NCBI RefSeq assembly: GCF_021129235.1 | Contig: NZ_JAJOMA010000002.1 | Span: forward strand, 186,001-250,000 | From: Kineosporia mesophila | Lineage (GTDB): Bacteria; Actinomycetota; Actinomycetes; Actinomycetales; Kineosporiaceae | DNA: 64,000 bases | Direction of reading: 5' to 3' | Shown here: piece after piece, positions 41,731 through 50,524 of the stretch | Position numbering within the stretch: position 1 is the first letter of the stretch | How the letters are laid out: each line of letters starts with the position of its first letter | The notes under the pieces: generated by a model | The model's database searches: none | What the model saw: the letters and a program-made list of their open reading frames with translations, nothing else | Told to the model about the DNA's origin: nothing | Position numbers and translations under genes: made by a program

Positions 41731-42563
41731 CCACCACCGCGTCCGAGCCGACCACCCCGGTGGCGGCGGCTGCGCCTGCCCTGCAGGCCGACCACATCAC
41801 GGTGCAGTTCGGCGGTCTGACGGCCGTCAACGACGTCTCGTTCACCGTGCCCGAGAAATCGGTCGTCAGCCTGATCGGCCCCAACGGCGCCGGGAAGACG
41901 ACGTTCTTCAACGTGCTCACCGGTCTGTACCGGCCGACCACGGGCAACGTCACCCTGGACGGCAAGACCGTGACCGGCCTGCCGGTGCACAAGATCGCCT
42001 CCCAGGGCCTGGCCCGCACGTTCCAGAACATCCGGCTGTTCAACCTGATGACGGCCGAGGAGAACGTGATGGTGGCGATGCACAGCCACCTGAAGTCGGG
42101 CATCTTCGGCACGGTGCTGCGCACCCCGCGCCAGCGCCGCGAGGAGAAGGAGGCCCGCGAGTTCGCCCGCGAGCTCCTCGACTACATGGGCATCGGCAAG
42201 ACCGCCGACGACTACGCCCGCAACCTCTCCTACGGTGACCAGCGTCGTCTGGAGGTCGCCCGGGCCCTGGCCCTGCGGCCCAAGGTGCTGCTGCTCGACG
42301 AGCCGACCGCCGGCATGAACCCGCAGGAGTCGGCCCAGTTCGTCGAGTTCATCCGGAAGCTGCGCAACGACCGCGACGTCTCGATCCTGCTCATCGAGCA
42401 CGACATGAGCGTCGTGATGAAGGTCAGCGAGCGGGTCACGGTCCTCGACCAGGGCCAGAAGATCGCCGAGGGGCTGCCCGCCGAGATCCAGTCCGACCCG
42501 CGGGTCATCGAGGCGTACCTGGGCAAGACCGGTACCGAAGAGGGATACGGAGGCGACCTGTGA
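41727..42563 (+). CDS. livG: Branched-chain amino acid ABC transporter ATPase LivG
   Basis: 278 residues. Walker A GPNGAGKTTFFNVLTG, the family-specific GLARTFQNIRLF Q-loop, signature NLSYGDQRRLEVARAL, Walker B VLLLDEPTAGMNP and H-loop LLIEHDM. Overlaps livM (ATGA) and livF (GTGA), so all cytoplasmic parts are made together. Confidence 0.96.
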   Translation: MTTTASEPTTPVAAAAPALQADHITVQFGGLTAVNDVSFTVPEKSVVSLIGPNGAGKTTFFNVLTGLYRPTTGNVTLDGKTVTGLPVHKIASQGLARTFQNIRLFNLMTAEENVMVAMHSHLKSGIFGTVLRTPRQRREEKEAREFARELLDYMGIGKTADDYARNLSYGDQRRLEVARALALRPKVLLLDEPTAGMNPQESAQFVEFIRKLRNDRDVSILLIEHDMSVVMKVSERVTVLDQGQKIAEGLPAEIQSDPRVIEAYLGKTGTEEGYGGDL

Positions 42564-43324
42564 GCACCCCCACGGATGCGGCCCCGGCACAGCCCGGAGT
42601 CCGCAAGGCCGGCGAGGATCTCCTCACCGTCACCGATCTGCACGTCTACTACGGCAACATCGCCGCGGTGAAGGGTGTCTCGCTCTCGGTCAAGCAGGGC
42701 GAGATCGTCACGCTGATCGGCTCGAACGGCGCGGGCAAGTCCACCACGCTGCGCACCATCTCCGGCCTGCTGCGCCCGCGCACCGGCACCGTCGTCTTCG
42801 ACGGCAAGTCGCTCGTGGGCATCCCCGGGCACAAGGTCGTCGGGCACGGCATCTGCCAGAGCCCCGAGGGCCGGCGCATCTTCCCGAAGATGACCGTCGA
42901 GGAGAACCTCGAACTCGGTGCCTTCCTGCGCAACGACAAGGCCGGCATCGCGGCCGACAAGGAGCGGGTGCTCGACCTCTTCCCGCGCCTGAAGGAACGC
43001 ATCGCGCAGAAGGCGGGCACGATGTCCGGCGGTGAGCAGCAGATGCTCGCCGTCGGCCGGGCGCTGATGGGCAGCCCGAAACTGCTGCTGCTCGACGAGC
43101 CGTCGATGGGTCTGGCGCCGGTTCTCGTCGACCTGATCTTCGACACCATCCGCACTATTCGCGACCAGGGCACCACGGTTCTCGTGGTCGAGCAGAATGC
43201 GCTCGCCGCTCTGCGGATCGGGGACTACGCGTACGTGCTGGAATCCGGCCACTTGAAGCAGGAGGGCGTTGCCCGGGAATTGCTGAAGGACGACAGCATC
43301 GTCAAGGCCTACCTCGGCGGCTGA
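42560..43324 (+). CDS. livF: Branched-chain amino acid ABC transporter ATPase LivF
   Basis: 254 residues. Walker A GSNGAGKSTTLRTISG, CQSPEGRRIFPKMTVEENL, signature MSGGEQQMLAVGRAL, Walker B LLLLDEPSMGLAP, H-loop-equivalent VVEQNA as usual for LivF. Last gene of the operon, closed by a strong terminator. Confidence 0.96.
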   Translation: MSTPTDAAPAQPGVRKAGEDLLTVTDLHVYYGNIAAVKGVSLSVKQGEIVTLIGSNGAGKSTTLRTISGLLRPRTGTVVFDGKSLVGIPGHKVVGHGICQSPEGRRIFPKMTVEENLELGAFLRNDKAGIAADKERVLDLFPRLKERIAQKAGTMSGGEQQMLAVGRALMGSPKLLLLDEPSMGLAPVLVDLIFDTIRTIRDQGTTVLVVEQNALAALRIGDYAYVLESGHLKQEGVARELLKDDSIVKAYLGG

Positions 43325-43357
43325 GGTTATTTCCTGACGATCAAGCAGGGCAGAACA

Positions 43358-43393
43358 CGTAGGGCCGGACCCCGACCGGGGTCCGGCCCTACG
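43358..43393 (+). terminator. Terminator of the liv operon
   Basis: 16-bp perfect stem (43358-43373 with 43378-43393, core AGGGCCGGACCCC), loop GACC, 33 nt after the livF stop. Confidence 0.85.
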
Positions 43394-43648
43394 GCATTCC
43401 GGGGCCGTTTTCCCGACCCTCCGGCGAACTTAACCGACAGTCGTCGAAGAAAGCATGGGGCCGGGCCGAATTCACTGACATAGGGGAACGTCAGTGATCT
43501 CGCGGGCTGAGATTTTCTCCATTCGATCCGCCTGATTCGCCGGGGTTCGCCATGATGTCGCTCGGTCGTGGGATGTCGCGGCCCGGCGCCGGGTGTGGTG
43601 CGTCGTGGAGACCGGGGCAGAATTCCGGTCGGGTGGCCAGGAGGCCCA
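43394..43648 (+). other. Leader region of the GNAT gene with inverted repeat
   Basis: About 255 nt without a supported gene. TCACTGAC (43472-43479) and GTCAGTGA (43490-43497) form an 8-bp inverted repeat with a 10-nt spacer, operator-like in shape. The nearest possible promoter element is TAGGGG within the spacer, which is weak. Confidence 0.4.
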
Positions 43649-44281
43649 GTGTCCCGAGAACCGGTCGAGATCCGGCGGGTGGTCGAGATCAGGAGGGCGG
43701 CGGTGGACGACGTCGGCGAGGTCCTCGCCCTCTGGGAGGCGTCCGCGGCGGAGGGTCCGCGCCAGGTCCGGGCGCTGCACGCCGATCATTCCGGTCAGGC
43801 CGCGGAGCGACTGGCCGAGGCGATCGGCAGCGGTGCGCTGGAGGTGCTCGTGGCGCGCTCGGGGGAGCGGGCGGTGGGGTTCCTGGTGATGCGCGAGACC
43901 ACGCTCAACGTCCTCACCGGCTCGACCGCGCTGTCCATCGACGAGTTCTACGTGGCCCCCGCCGACCGCCGGCACGGAGTGGCCCGGGCCTTGCTGGCCC
44001 AGGTCGCCCCGCATGCCGAGCGGCTGGGGGTCGAGCAGGTCGTGGCCGGGGTGCCACCCTGGGCCAAGGAGACGCACCGCTACTTCGCCCGGCTGGGTTT
44101 CGCCCCCGTCCTCCTGCGCCGGGCCGCCACCCCGACCGCCCTGCGCCGTCGTCTGGCCGGCACCGACGCCCAGCGGGGTGCCCTGGAGAACCTGCTCGCC
44201 CGGCGCCGCTCCCTGCGAGCCCGGGCCCGCCGGCAGGGACCCGTGGGTGGCCCGGTCGACGAGTCTCCGGTCACGGCCTGA
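43649..44281 (+). CDS. GNAT-family N-acetyltransferase
   Basis: 210 residues. IRRAAVDDVGEVLALWEA starts the fold; ALSIDEFYVAPADRRHGVARALL contains the acetyl-CoA-binding loop (RRHGVA form of Q/RxxGxG/A), then HRYFARLGFAP, the typical C-terminal strand. The last 45 residues are Arg-rich. GTG 43649 lies 4 nt after AGGAGG. The acceptor is unknown. Convergent with the thioesterase gene. Confidence 0.88.
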   Translation: MSREPVEIRRVVEIRRAAVDDVGEVLALWEASAAEGPRQVRALHADHSGQAAERLAEAIGSGALEVLVARSGERAVGFLVMRETTLNVLTGSTALSIDEFYVAPADRRHGVARALLAQVAPHAERLGVEQVVAGVPPWAKETHRYFARLGFAPVLLRRAATPTALRRRLAGTDAQRGALENLLARRRSLRARARRQGPVGGPVDESPVTA

Positions 44282-44428
44282 AACAGGGGACGCACGGGAG
44301 GCTCACGCGGGCGGGTCGCCCAGTCGTCGGCCCGGGAGCAGAGGACGTGGGGGAGACCCGGTCCTGCGGGTCGCCTCGGTCGGGGCGGCCGAGTCAGGAA
44401 CTGCGGACGTCCACCACGCCTGCGCGGG

Positions 44429-44450
44429 CCCGCCCACCCGGGTGGGCGGG
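44429..44450. terminator. Palindromic bidirectional terminator
   Basis: A perfect 22-bp palindrome CCCGCCCACCCGGGTGGGCGGG between the convergent GNAT and thioesterase genes. Confidence 0.65.
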
Positions 44451-44490
44451 AAGGTGAGGTGGGGCCGGAAGGCTTACCTCGTCCGCAATT

Positions 44491-44925
44491 TCAGCTCTTG
44501 GCCGGGTCCGGCAGGAACATGCAGGTGAGCCGTGAGGTGCAGACCCGTTTGCCGCTCTCGTCGAGGATCTCGATCTCGTAGGTCGCGGTGCTGCGGCCGC
44601 GGTGCACGGCCTGCGCGGTGCCGGTGACGGTGCCGGAACGCAGGCCACGGTGGTGCGTCGCGCTGATCTCCAGGCCCACGGCGACCATGCCCATGGTGCC
44701 GGCGTGCACGTTGGCTGCGATCGAGCCGACCGTCTCGGCGAGCACGGCGGACGCACCGCCGTGCAGCAGGCCGAAGGGCTGGGTATTGCCCTCGACCGGC
44801 ATCGTGGCGACCGTGCGCTCGGCACTGATCTGCGTGATCACGATGCCCATCTTGTCGGTCAGGGCGGAGGAGAAGTCCGGGGCAGCGGCGCCGCCGGCCG
44901 TCGGGACACCAAGACTGTCGGACAT
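44491..44925 (-). CDS. PaaI/YdiI-type hotdog-fold thioesterase
   Basis: 144 residues. PFGLLHGGASAVLAETVGSIAA holds the family HGG motif and the catalytic acid (AETVGS); GLEISATHHRGLRSG follows. Such enzymes hydrolyse aryl- or acyl-CoA; substrate not predictable. ATG 44925 chosen over an upstream frame start. It lies next to and divergent from polA; a weak -10 (CACCCT, minus strand, 44938-44933) overlaps the polA -10. Confidence 0.9.
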   Translation of the reverse strand: MSDSLGVPTAGGAAAPDFSSALTDKMGIVITQISAERTVATMPVEGNTQPFGLLHGGASAVLAETVGSIAANVHAGTMGMVAVGLEISATHHRGLRSGTVTGTAQAVHRGRSTATYEIEILDESGKRVCTSRLTCMFLPDPAKS

Positions 44926-44931
44926 GGGCCA

Positions 44932-44937
44932 TAGGGT
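44932..44937 (+). promoter_or_regulatory. -10 box of leaderless polA
   Basis: TAGGGT is 7 nt before the GTG start of polA. Confidence 0.55.
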
Positions 44938-44944
44938 GTCAGAC

Positions 44945-47668
44945 GTGAGCGAGACAACGACCCCGGGGGCATCTGCCACCCGCCCACGGCTTCTGCTGAT
45001 CGACGGTCATTCCCTGGCCTACCGCGCGTTCTACGCGCTGCCGGTGGAGAACTTCTCCACGGCCACCGGCCAGGTGACGAACGCTGTCTACGGTTTCACG
45101 TCGATGCTGATCAACGTGCTGCGCGACGAGGCGCCCGACCACGTCGCCGTGGCCTTCGACGTCTCCCGGCAGACCTTCCGCACCGAGACCTACGCCGAGT
45201 ACAAGGGCAACCGGTCCAAGTCGCCGGAAGAGTTCGGCCCGCAGGTCTCGCTGATCAAAGAGGTGCTGGCCGCGCTGCGCGTGCCGGTGCTGGAGAAACC
45301 CGGCTACGAGGCCGACGACATCCTGGCCACCCTCGCCACCCAGGCGTCCGACGCCGGGTACGAGGTGCTGATCTGCTCCGGCGACCGCGACACCTTCCAG
45401 CTGGTGCGCGACAACGTCACGGTGCTGTACCCGACCCGCGGCGTCTCCGAGCTCTCCCGCATGACGCCCGCCGCGGTCGAGGCGAAGTACGGCCTGCTGC
45501 CCGAGCGCTACCCCGACCTGGCCGCCCTCGTCGGTGAGACCAGCGACAACCTGCCCGGCATCCCCGGGGTCGGGCCGAAGACGGCCGCCAAGTGGGTCGG
45601 CCTGTACGGCGACCTCGACGGCATCGTCGCCAGCGCCGACCAGATCAAGGGCAAGGCCGGGCAGAGCCTGCGCGACCACCTGCCTCAGGTGCTGATCAAC
45701 CGCCAGGTCAACGGCCTGGTCCGCGACCTCGACCTGCCCCTGGGCCCGGCCGACCTGCGGCTGCCCGGCTGGGACCGCGAAGAGGTGCACCAGGTGTTCG
45801 ACGGCCTGGAGTTCCGGGTGCTGCGTGAGCGCCTGTTCGCCACCCTGGCCACGCCCGAGCCCGAGGCCGAAGAAGGCTTCGACCTGACCGGTGAGAAGCT
45901 CACCGGCGAAGCTGTCGGCGCCTGGCTCCAGGCGAACACCGATGTGCCCGTAGGTATCACGGTGCTCGGCACGTGGAAGGCGGGCCACGGCGACGCCACC
46001 GGCCTGGCCATCGCGGCGCCCGAGCCCTCTCCCGGCAAGCCCGGGCCGGCCGCGTTCGTGAACCTGGTCGAGGTTGATCCCGACGCGCTCGCCGCCGTCA
46101 CCGGCTGGCTCGCCGACGCCTCGAAACCCAAGGTGCTGCACGACGCCAAGGGCCCGCTCACCGCACTGTCCGACCGCGGCCTGGCCGTCGAGGGCATCAT
46201 CGGCGACACCGCGCTCGCGGCCTACCTGTGCCTGCCCGACCAGCGCAGCTACGACCTGGCCGATCTCACGGTGCGGCACCTGGGCCGGGCGCTGAAGGCT
46301 GAGGAGGCGCCGGTCAACGAGCAGCTCACGCTCGACATGGAAGAGACGGCCGGGCCCGACGAGGGCGACCTGGCCATGGTGCGGGCCCGCGCGGTCATCG
46401 ACCTGTGGGGCGCGCTGCAGTCCGACCTGGCCGCCCGCAACGCCTCCGGCCTGCTCACCGACGTCGAGCTGCCGCTGCTCGGGGTGCTGCGCGTGATGGA
46501 GCACCACGGCATCGCCATCGACCAGGACGCCCTGGGCGACCTCGACAGCTACTTCGCCGCGGCCGTGGCCGACGCCGGTAAACAGGCCTTCGAGGCGATC
46601 GGCAAGGAGATCAACCTCGGCTCGCCCAAGCAGCTCCAGGTGGTGCTGTTCGACGAGCTCGACATGCCGAAAACCAAGCGCACCAAGACCGGTTACACCA
46701 CCGACGCCGAGGCACTCGCCGACCTCTTCGCCAAGACCGAGCACCCGTTCCTGGCCCACCTGCTGCGCCACCGCGACGCCACGAAGCTGCGCCAGACCGT
46801 CGAGGGCCTGCTCAAGGCGGTCGGTGACGACGGCCGGGTGCACACCACCTACCTGCAGACCATCGCGGCCACCGGGCGCCTGTCGAGCACCGAGCCGAAC
46901 CTGCAGAACATCCCGGTCCGTACCGAGGAGGGCCGCCGCATCCGCGAGACCTTCGTCGTGGGGCCCGACTTCGAGTGCCTGCTGACCGCAGACTACTCGC
47001 AGATCGAGATGCGCATCATGGCGCACCTCTCGAACGACGAGGGCCTGATCGAGGCGTTCCGCAGCGGTGAAGACCTGCACCGCTTCGTCGGCAGCCGGGT
47101 CTTCGCGGTCGAGCCGGCCGACGTCACCGCCGAGATGCGCTCCAAGATCAAGGCCATGAGCTACGGCCTGGCGTACGGTCTTTCGGCGTTCGGTCTGTCC
47201 CGGCAGCTGAACATCCCGGTCGACGAGGCGAAGACGCTGATGGAAGACTACTTCGACCGTTTCGGCGGGGTGCGCGACTACCTGCGCGGCGTCGTCGACG
47301 AGGCCCGCCGCACCGGTTACACCGAGACCATCCTGGGCCGCCGTCGCTACCTGCCCGACCTGGTCAGCGACAACCGGCAGCGCCGCGAGATGGCCGAGCG
47401 GATGGCCCTCAACGCGCCGATCCAGGGCTCGGCCGCCGACATCGTCAAGGTCGCCATGCTCGAGGTCGACCGCAAGCTCCGCGAGGAGGGCCTGCGGTCG
47501 CGCATGCTGCTCCAGGTGCACGACGAACTGGTGCTCGAGGTGTCGGCGGGGGAGCTGGACCAGGTCAAGACCCTGGTGGGTCAGGCCATGGGCGGCGCCG
47601 CGGAACTGAACGTGCCCCTCGACGTCTCGGTCGGCGTCGGCCGGTCCTGGCACGAGGCGGCTCACTGA
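44945..47668 (+). CDS. polA: DNA polymerase I
   Basis: 907 residues: 5'-3' exonuclease domain (about 15-300; LLIDGHSLAYRAFYA, YEADDILATLA, GDRDTFQLV), a 3'-5' exonuclease-like domain (about 320-500) lacking the DxE metal motif so probably without proofreading, and the polymerase domain with TADYSQIEMRIMAHLS, AMSYGLAYGLSAFG and LQVHDELVLEV. GTG 44945 is the family start. Roles are Okazaki-fragment maturation and excision-repair synthesis; uvrB lies 6 kb downstream. Confidence 0.97.
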   Translation: MSETTTPGASATRPRLLLIDGHSLAYRAFYALPVENFSTATGQVTNAVYGFTSMLINVLRDEAPDHVAVAFDVSRQTFRTETYAEYKGNRSKSPEEFGPQVSLIKEVLAALRVPVLEKPGYEADDILATLATQASDAGYEVLICSGDRDTFQLVRDNVTVLYPTRGVSELSRMTPAAVEAKYGLLPERYPDLAALVGETSDNLPGIPGVGPKTAAKWVGLYGDLDGIVASADQIKGKAGQSLRDHLPQVLINRQVNGLVRDLDLPLGPADLRLPGWDREEVHQVFDGLEFRVLRERLFATLATPEPEAEEGFDLTGEKLTGEAVGAWLQANTDVPVGITVLGTWKAGHGDATGLAIAAPEPSPGKPGPAAFVNLVEVDPDALAAVTGWLADASKPKVLHDAKGPLTALSDRGLAVEGIIGDTALAAYLCLPDQRSYDLADLTVRHLGRALKAEEAPVNEQLTLDMEETAGPDEGDLAMVRARAVIDLWGALQSDLAARNASGLLTDVELPLLGVLRVMEHHGIAIDQDALGDLDSYFAAAVADAGKQAFEAIGKEINLGSPKQLQVVLFDELDMPKTKRTKTGYTTDAEALADLFAKTEHPFLAHLLRHRDATKLRQTVEGLLKAVGDDGRVHTTYLQTIAATGRLSSTEPNLQNIPVRTEEGRRIRETFVVGPDFECLLTADYSQIEMRIMAHLSNDEGLIEAFRSGEDLHRFVGSRVFAVEPADVTAEMRSKIKAMSYGLAYGLSAFGLSRQLNIPVDEAKTLMEDYFDRFGGVRDYLRGVVDEARRTGYTETILGRRRYLPDLVSDNRQRREMAERMALNAPIQGSAADIVKVAMLEVDRKLREEGLRSRMLLQVHDELVLEVSAGELDQVKTLVGQAMGGAAELNVPLDVSVGVGRSWHEAAH

Positions 47669-47709
47669 CCAGCCGTGCCCCAGCTCCAACCGCGCCATCC
47701 TCACCCAGG

Positions 47710-47750
47710 GTGATAACAGGCTAAAGCGCCAGGTACCTTCCAGCAGTCGG
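47710..47750. repeat. Intergenic element copy 2 (GTGATAACAGGCT type)
   Basis: GTGATAACAGGCT (47710-47722) then CCTTCCAGCAGTCGG (47736-47750), matching the element between fmt and rsmB. It sits between the polA stop and a large hairpin. Confidence 0.45.
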
Positions 47751-47751
47751 C

Positions 47752-47800
47752 TCAGCGTGTGCATTCCTTGCGTCATCAGCGCAAGGAATGCACACGCTGA
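47752..47800. terminator. 21-bp hairpin between polA and methyltransferase gene
   Basis: A perfect 21-bp stem (47752-47772 with 47780-47800; core GTGTGCATTCCTTGCG) and a 7-nt loop. It separates two convergent genes and touches the methyltransferase stop codon. Its GC content is lower than that of the other terminators here. Confidence 0.75.
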
Positions 47801-47801
47801 C

Positions 47802-48608
47802 TCAGTTATGCAGCTCGCTGACGAAGATGGCCGTGCCCGGGATCAGCCAGCCCCGCAGGGGGCTCCACCCGCCCCACACGCGCTGGACGTCGTCCGGCCA
47901 TTCCGGTTCGACCAGGTCGACGAGCCGGAATCCGGCGGCGGCCAGTTCGCGTACCCGGTCGCCGATCGTGCGGTGGTGCTCGGAGTAGCTGACCGCGCCG
48001 GAGTCGTCGGTCTCCACGTAGGGCGTGCGGTTGAAGTAGGAGCGGCTCACGGTGAGGCCGGGCTCGCCCCCGTCGTCGGGGAAGGCCCAGCGCACCGGGT
48101 GGGTCACGGAGAACACCCAGCGCCCGCCCGGCCGCAGCACCCGGGCGACCTCGGCGTGCACGCGCTCGGGGTCGGCGACGAAGGGGAGTGCGCCGTAGGC
48201 GGTGAAGACGATGTCGAAGGAGGCGTCGGCGAACGGGAGCACCCTGGCGTCGCAGACCAGCCGGGGCGGAGGGCCGTCGGGGTGATCGGGCGAGCGGTGC
48301 AGCATGGCGGACGAGATGTCGGTCGCCACCGTGCGGGCCCCCACCGAGCGCAGCCAGGCCGAGCTGTCGGCGGTTCCCGCACCGACCTCGAGCACGTCCC
48401 GGCCGTCGACCGGGCCGAGCAGGCGGGCGTCGGCCTCGTCGAGCAGTTCCGGGCCCCAGATCAGCCGGCCGGCCAGATCGGCGCCGTGTTCCTGCTGGTA
48501 CTCGGCGGCGTTCTCGTCCCACCAGGCGCGGCCGGCGCGCGCACTCTCCTCGGCCCCGGCCTCGCGGTAGCCGGCCGAACGCAGATCGCTTGTGCTCACG
48601 CGGAGCAT
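47802..48608 (-). CDS. Class I SAM-dependent methyltransferase
   Basis: 268 residues. The SAM-binding loop DVLEVGAGTADSSAWL, acidic strand end TVATDISSAML, and motif LPFADASFDIVFTAYGALPF mark a UbiE/Methyltransf_11-like fold. ARVLRPGGRWVFSVTHPVRW follows. The N-terminal AWWDENAAEYQQEHG is common in actinobacterial relatives. Start may be ATG 48608 or the GTG 3 codons later. Substrate unknown. Confidence 0.88.
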   Translation of the reverse strand: MLRVSTSDLRSAGYREAGAEESARAGRAWWDENAAEYQQEHGADLAGRLIWGPELLDEADARLLGPVDGRDVLEVGAGTADSSAWLRSVGARTVATDISSAMLHRSPDHPDGPPPRLVCDARVLPFADASFDIVFTAYGALPFVADPERVHAEVARVLRPGGRWVFSVTHPVRWAFPDDGGEPGLTVSRSYFNRTPYVETDDSGAVSYSEHHRTIGDRVRELAAAGFRLVDLVEPEWPDDVQRVWGGWSPLRGWLIPGTAIFVSELHN

Positions 48609-48698
48609 CCAAGCGCACCGGGCTCCGGAACGGGCCGTCCGGGGGTTGCTCAGGTCGACGCGCGTCCCGAGCCCGGGCGTGTCGGGGTGGGGCTGGCT

Positions 48699-48727
48699 TT
48701 GCCCTGCCTTCCTGTGAGCGATAGGCT
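48699..48727 (+). promoter_or_regulatory. Promoter of rpsA
   Basis: TTGCCC (48699-48704) and TAGGCT (48722-48727) with a 17-bp spacer. Predicted start near 48734 leaves a leader of about 125 nt, unlike the leaderless neighbours; S1 genes often have leaders used for autogenous control. Confidence 0.6.
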
Positions 48728-48858
48728 AGGGAAGGCGCAACTGGGCTTTCTGACTAGCGAGATCAACCGGAGCAATTCGGGTCGATCCCGGGAGCCGGGG
48801 TGGCTGCGCCCACATCCATGTCCCATCTATAAACAGTCCGCATCGGAGCCCCTACTTT

Positions 48859-50373
48859 ATGACCACCAGCACGGCCGAGAAGGCTCGTACGCCGCAGATC
48901 GCGATCAACGACATTGGTAGCGAGGCCGACTTCCTCGCCGCCATTGACGAAACCATCAAGTACTTCAACGACGGCGACATCGTCTCCGGGACGATCGTCA
49001 AGGTTGATCGCGACGAAGTGCTGCTCGACATCGGCTACAAGACTGAGGGCGTCATTCCCTCGCGCGAACTCTCGATCAAGCACGACGTCGACCCCAACGA
49101 GGTCGTCACCGTCGGCGACGAGGTCGAGGCTCTTGTTCTCCAGAAGGAGGACAAAGAGGGGCGCCTGATCCTCTCGAAGAAGCGGGCTCAGTACGAGCGC
49201 GCCTGGGGCACGATCGAGAAGATCAAGGAAGAAGACGGCATCGTCACCGGTACGGTGATCGAGGTCGTCAAGGGTGGTCTGATCCTCGACATCGGGCTCC
49301 GCGGCTTCCTCCCGGCCTCGCTGGTTGAGATGCGCCGCGTCCGCGACCTGCAGCCGTACGTCGGCAAGCAGATCGAGGCCAAGATCATCGAGCTCGACAA
49401 GAACCGCAACAACGTGGTTCTGTCCCGTCGCGCGTGGCTCGAGCAGACCCAGTCCGAGGTGCGCCAGACCTTCCTGCAGACCCTGCAGAAGGGCCAGGTC
49501 CGCTCCGGTGTGGTCTCCTCCATCGTCAACTTCGGTGCGTTCGTCGACCTCGGCGGCGTCGACGGTCTGGTCCACGTCTCCGAGCTGTCCTGGAAGCACA
49601 TCGACCACCCGGGTGAGGTTGTCGAGGTCGGCCAGGAAGTCACGGTCGAGGTTCTTGACGTCGACATGGACCGCGAGCGCGTGTCCCTGTCGCTGAAGGC
49701 GACCCAGGAAGACCCGTGGCAGCAGTTCGCCCGTACCCACGCGATCGGTCAGGTCGTCCCGGGTAAGGTCACCAAGCTGGTGCCGTTCGGTGCGTTCGTC
49801 CGTGTCGACGAGGGCATCGAGGGCCTGGTCCACATCTCCGAGCTGGCCGAGCGCCACGTGGAGATCCCGGAGCAGGTCGTCCAGGTCAACGACCCGATCT
49901 TCGTCAAGGTCATCGACATCGACCTGGAGCGTCGCCGGATCTCCCTCTCGCTGAAGCAGGCCAACGAGGCCGGCTCCGGTGCGGGCGCCGAGACGTTCGA
50001 CCCGGCTCTCTACGGTATGGCGGCCGAGTACGACGAGGCCGGCAACTACAAGTACCCCGAGGGCTTCGACCCGGAGACCAACGACTGGCTCGAGGGCTTC
50101 GAGAAGCAGCGTGAGGAGTGGGAGCAGCAGTACGCCGCGGCCCACGAGCGCTGGGAAGCCCACCGCAAGCAGATCGAAGAGGCGAGCGCGGCCGAGGCCG
50201 AGGCGCAGGCCGCCGGTGTCGACGAGGCTGCGGCCTCCTCGTCCTCGTCGTCCTCCTCCTCTTCGTCGGGCTCCAGCTCGAGCTACTCCAGCGAGCCGGC
50301 GGCGGCCGAGGGTACCCTCGCCACCGACGAGGCGCTGGCTGCTCTGCGGGAGAAGCTGACCGGCGGAAACTGA
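48859..50373 (+). CDS. rpsA: 30S ribosomal protein S1
   Basis: 504 residues with four S1 RNA-binding domains (about 38-107, 124-190, 211-280, 297-366), each ending in an LSxR/K-type strand such as VVLSRRAW or RISLSLKQ. Four domains is the actinobacterial form; E. coli has six. The acidic C-terminal part has a Ser tract (11 Ser in a row) and ends LREKLTGGN. The ribosome binding site is poor (GGAG 14 nt upstream), which is usual for S1 mRNA. Confidence 0.97.
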   Translation: MTTSTAEKARTPQIAINDIGSEADFLAAIDETIKYFNDGDIVSGTIVKVDRDEVLLDIGYKTEGVIPSRELSIKHDVDPNEVVTVGDEVEALVLQKEDKEGRLILSKKRAQYERAWGTIEKIKEEDGIVTGTVIEVVKGGLILDIGLRGFLPASLVEMRRVRDLQPYVGKQIEAKIIELDKNRNNVVLSRRAWLEQTQSEVRQTFLQTLQKGQVRSGVVSSIVNFGAFVDLGGVDGLVHVSELSWKHIDHPGEVVEVGQEVTVEVLDVDMDRERVSLSLKATQEDPWQQFARTHAIGQVVPGKVTKLVPFGAFVRVDEGIEGLVHISELAERHVEIPEQVVQVNDPIFVKVIDIDLERRRISLSLKQANEAGSGAGAETFDPALYGMAAEYDEAGNYKYPEGFDPETNDWLEGFEKQREEWEQQYAAAHERWEAHRKQIEEASAAEAEAQAAGVDEAAASSSSSSSSSSSGSSSSYSSEPAAAEGTLATDEALAALREKLTGGN

Positions 50374-50402
50374 CAGCTGATCCAGCTGTAGGTCCAAGCT
50401 CA

Positions 50403-50442
50403 GGAAGGCCCGGTCCCCTCTTCGGAGGGGGCCGGGCCTTCC
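50403..50442 (+). terminator. Intrinsic terminator of rpsA
   Basis: 18-bp stem with one G-T pair (50403-50420 with 50425-50442), UUCG loop, then GGCTTTT. The clearest classical terminator in the window. Confidence 0.93.
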
Positions 50443-50512
50443 GGCTTTTGCGAGGGCTCGCCGGGACGTCGACGTCCGGCCGGTGCTGCGTCATCTCAGT
50501 GCCGGGGCCATC

Positions 50513-50518
50513 TAAACT
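50513..50518 (+). promoter_or_regulatory. -10 box of leaderless coaE
   Basis: TAAACT is 6 nt before the ATG of coaE. Confidence 0.6.
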
Positions 50519-50524
50519 GCGGGC

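Noticed and set aside
44939-47776. A 945-codon minus-strand frame opposite polA
   Set aside because: Shadow of polA; no recognisable domain and no ribosome binding site.
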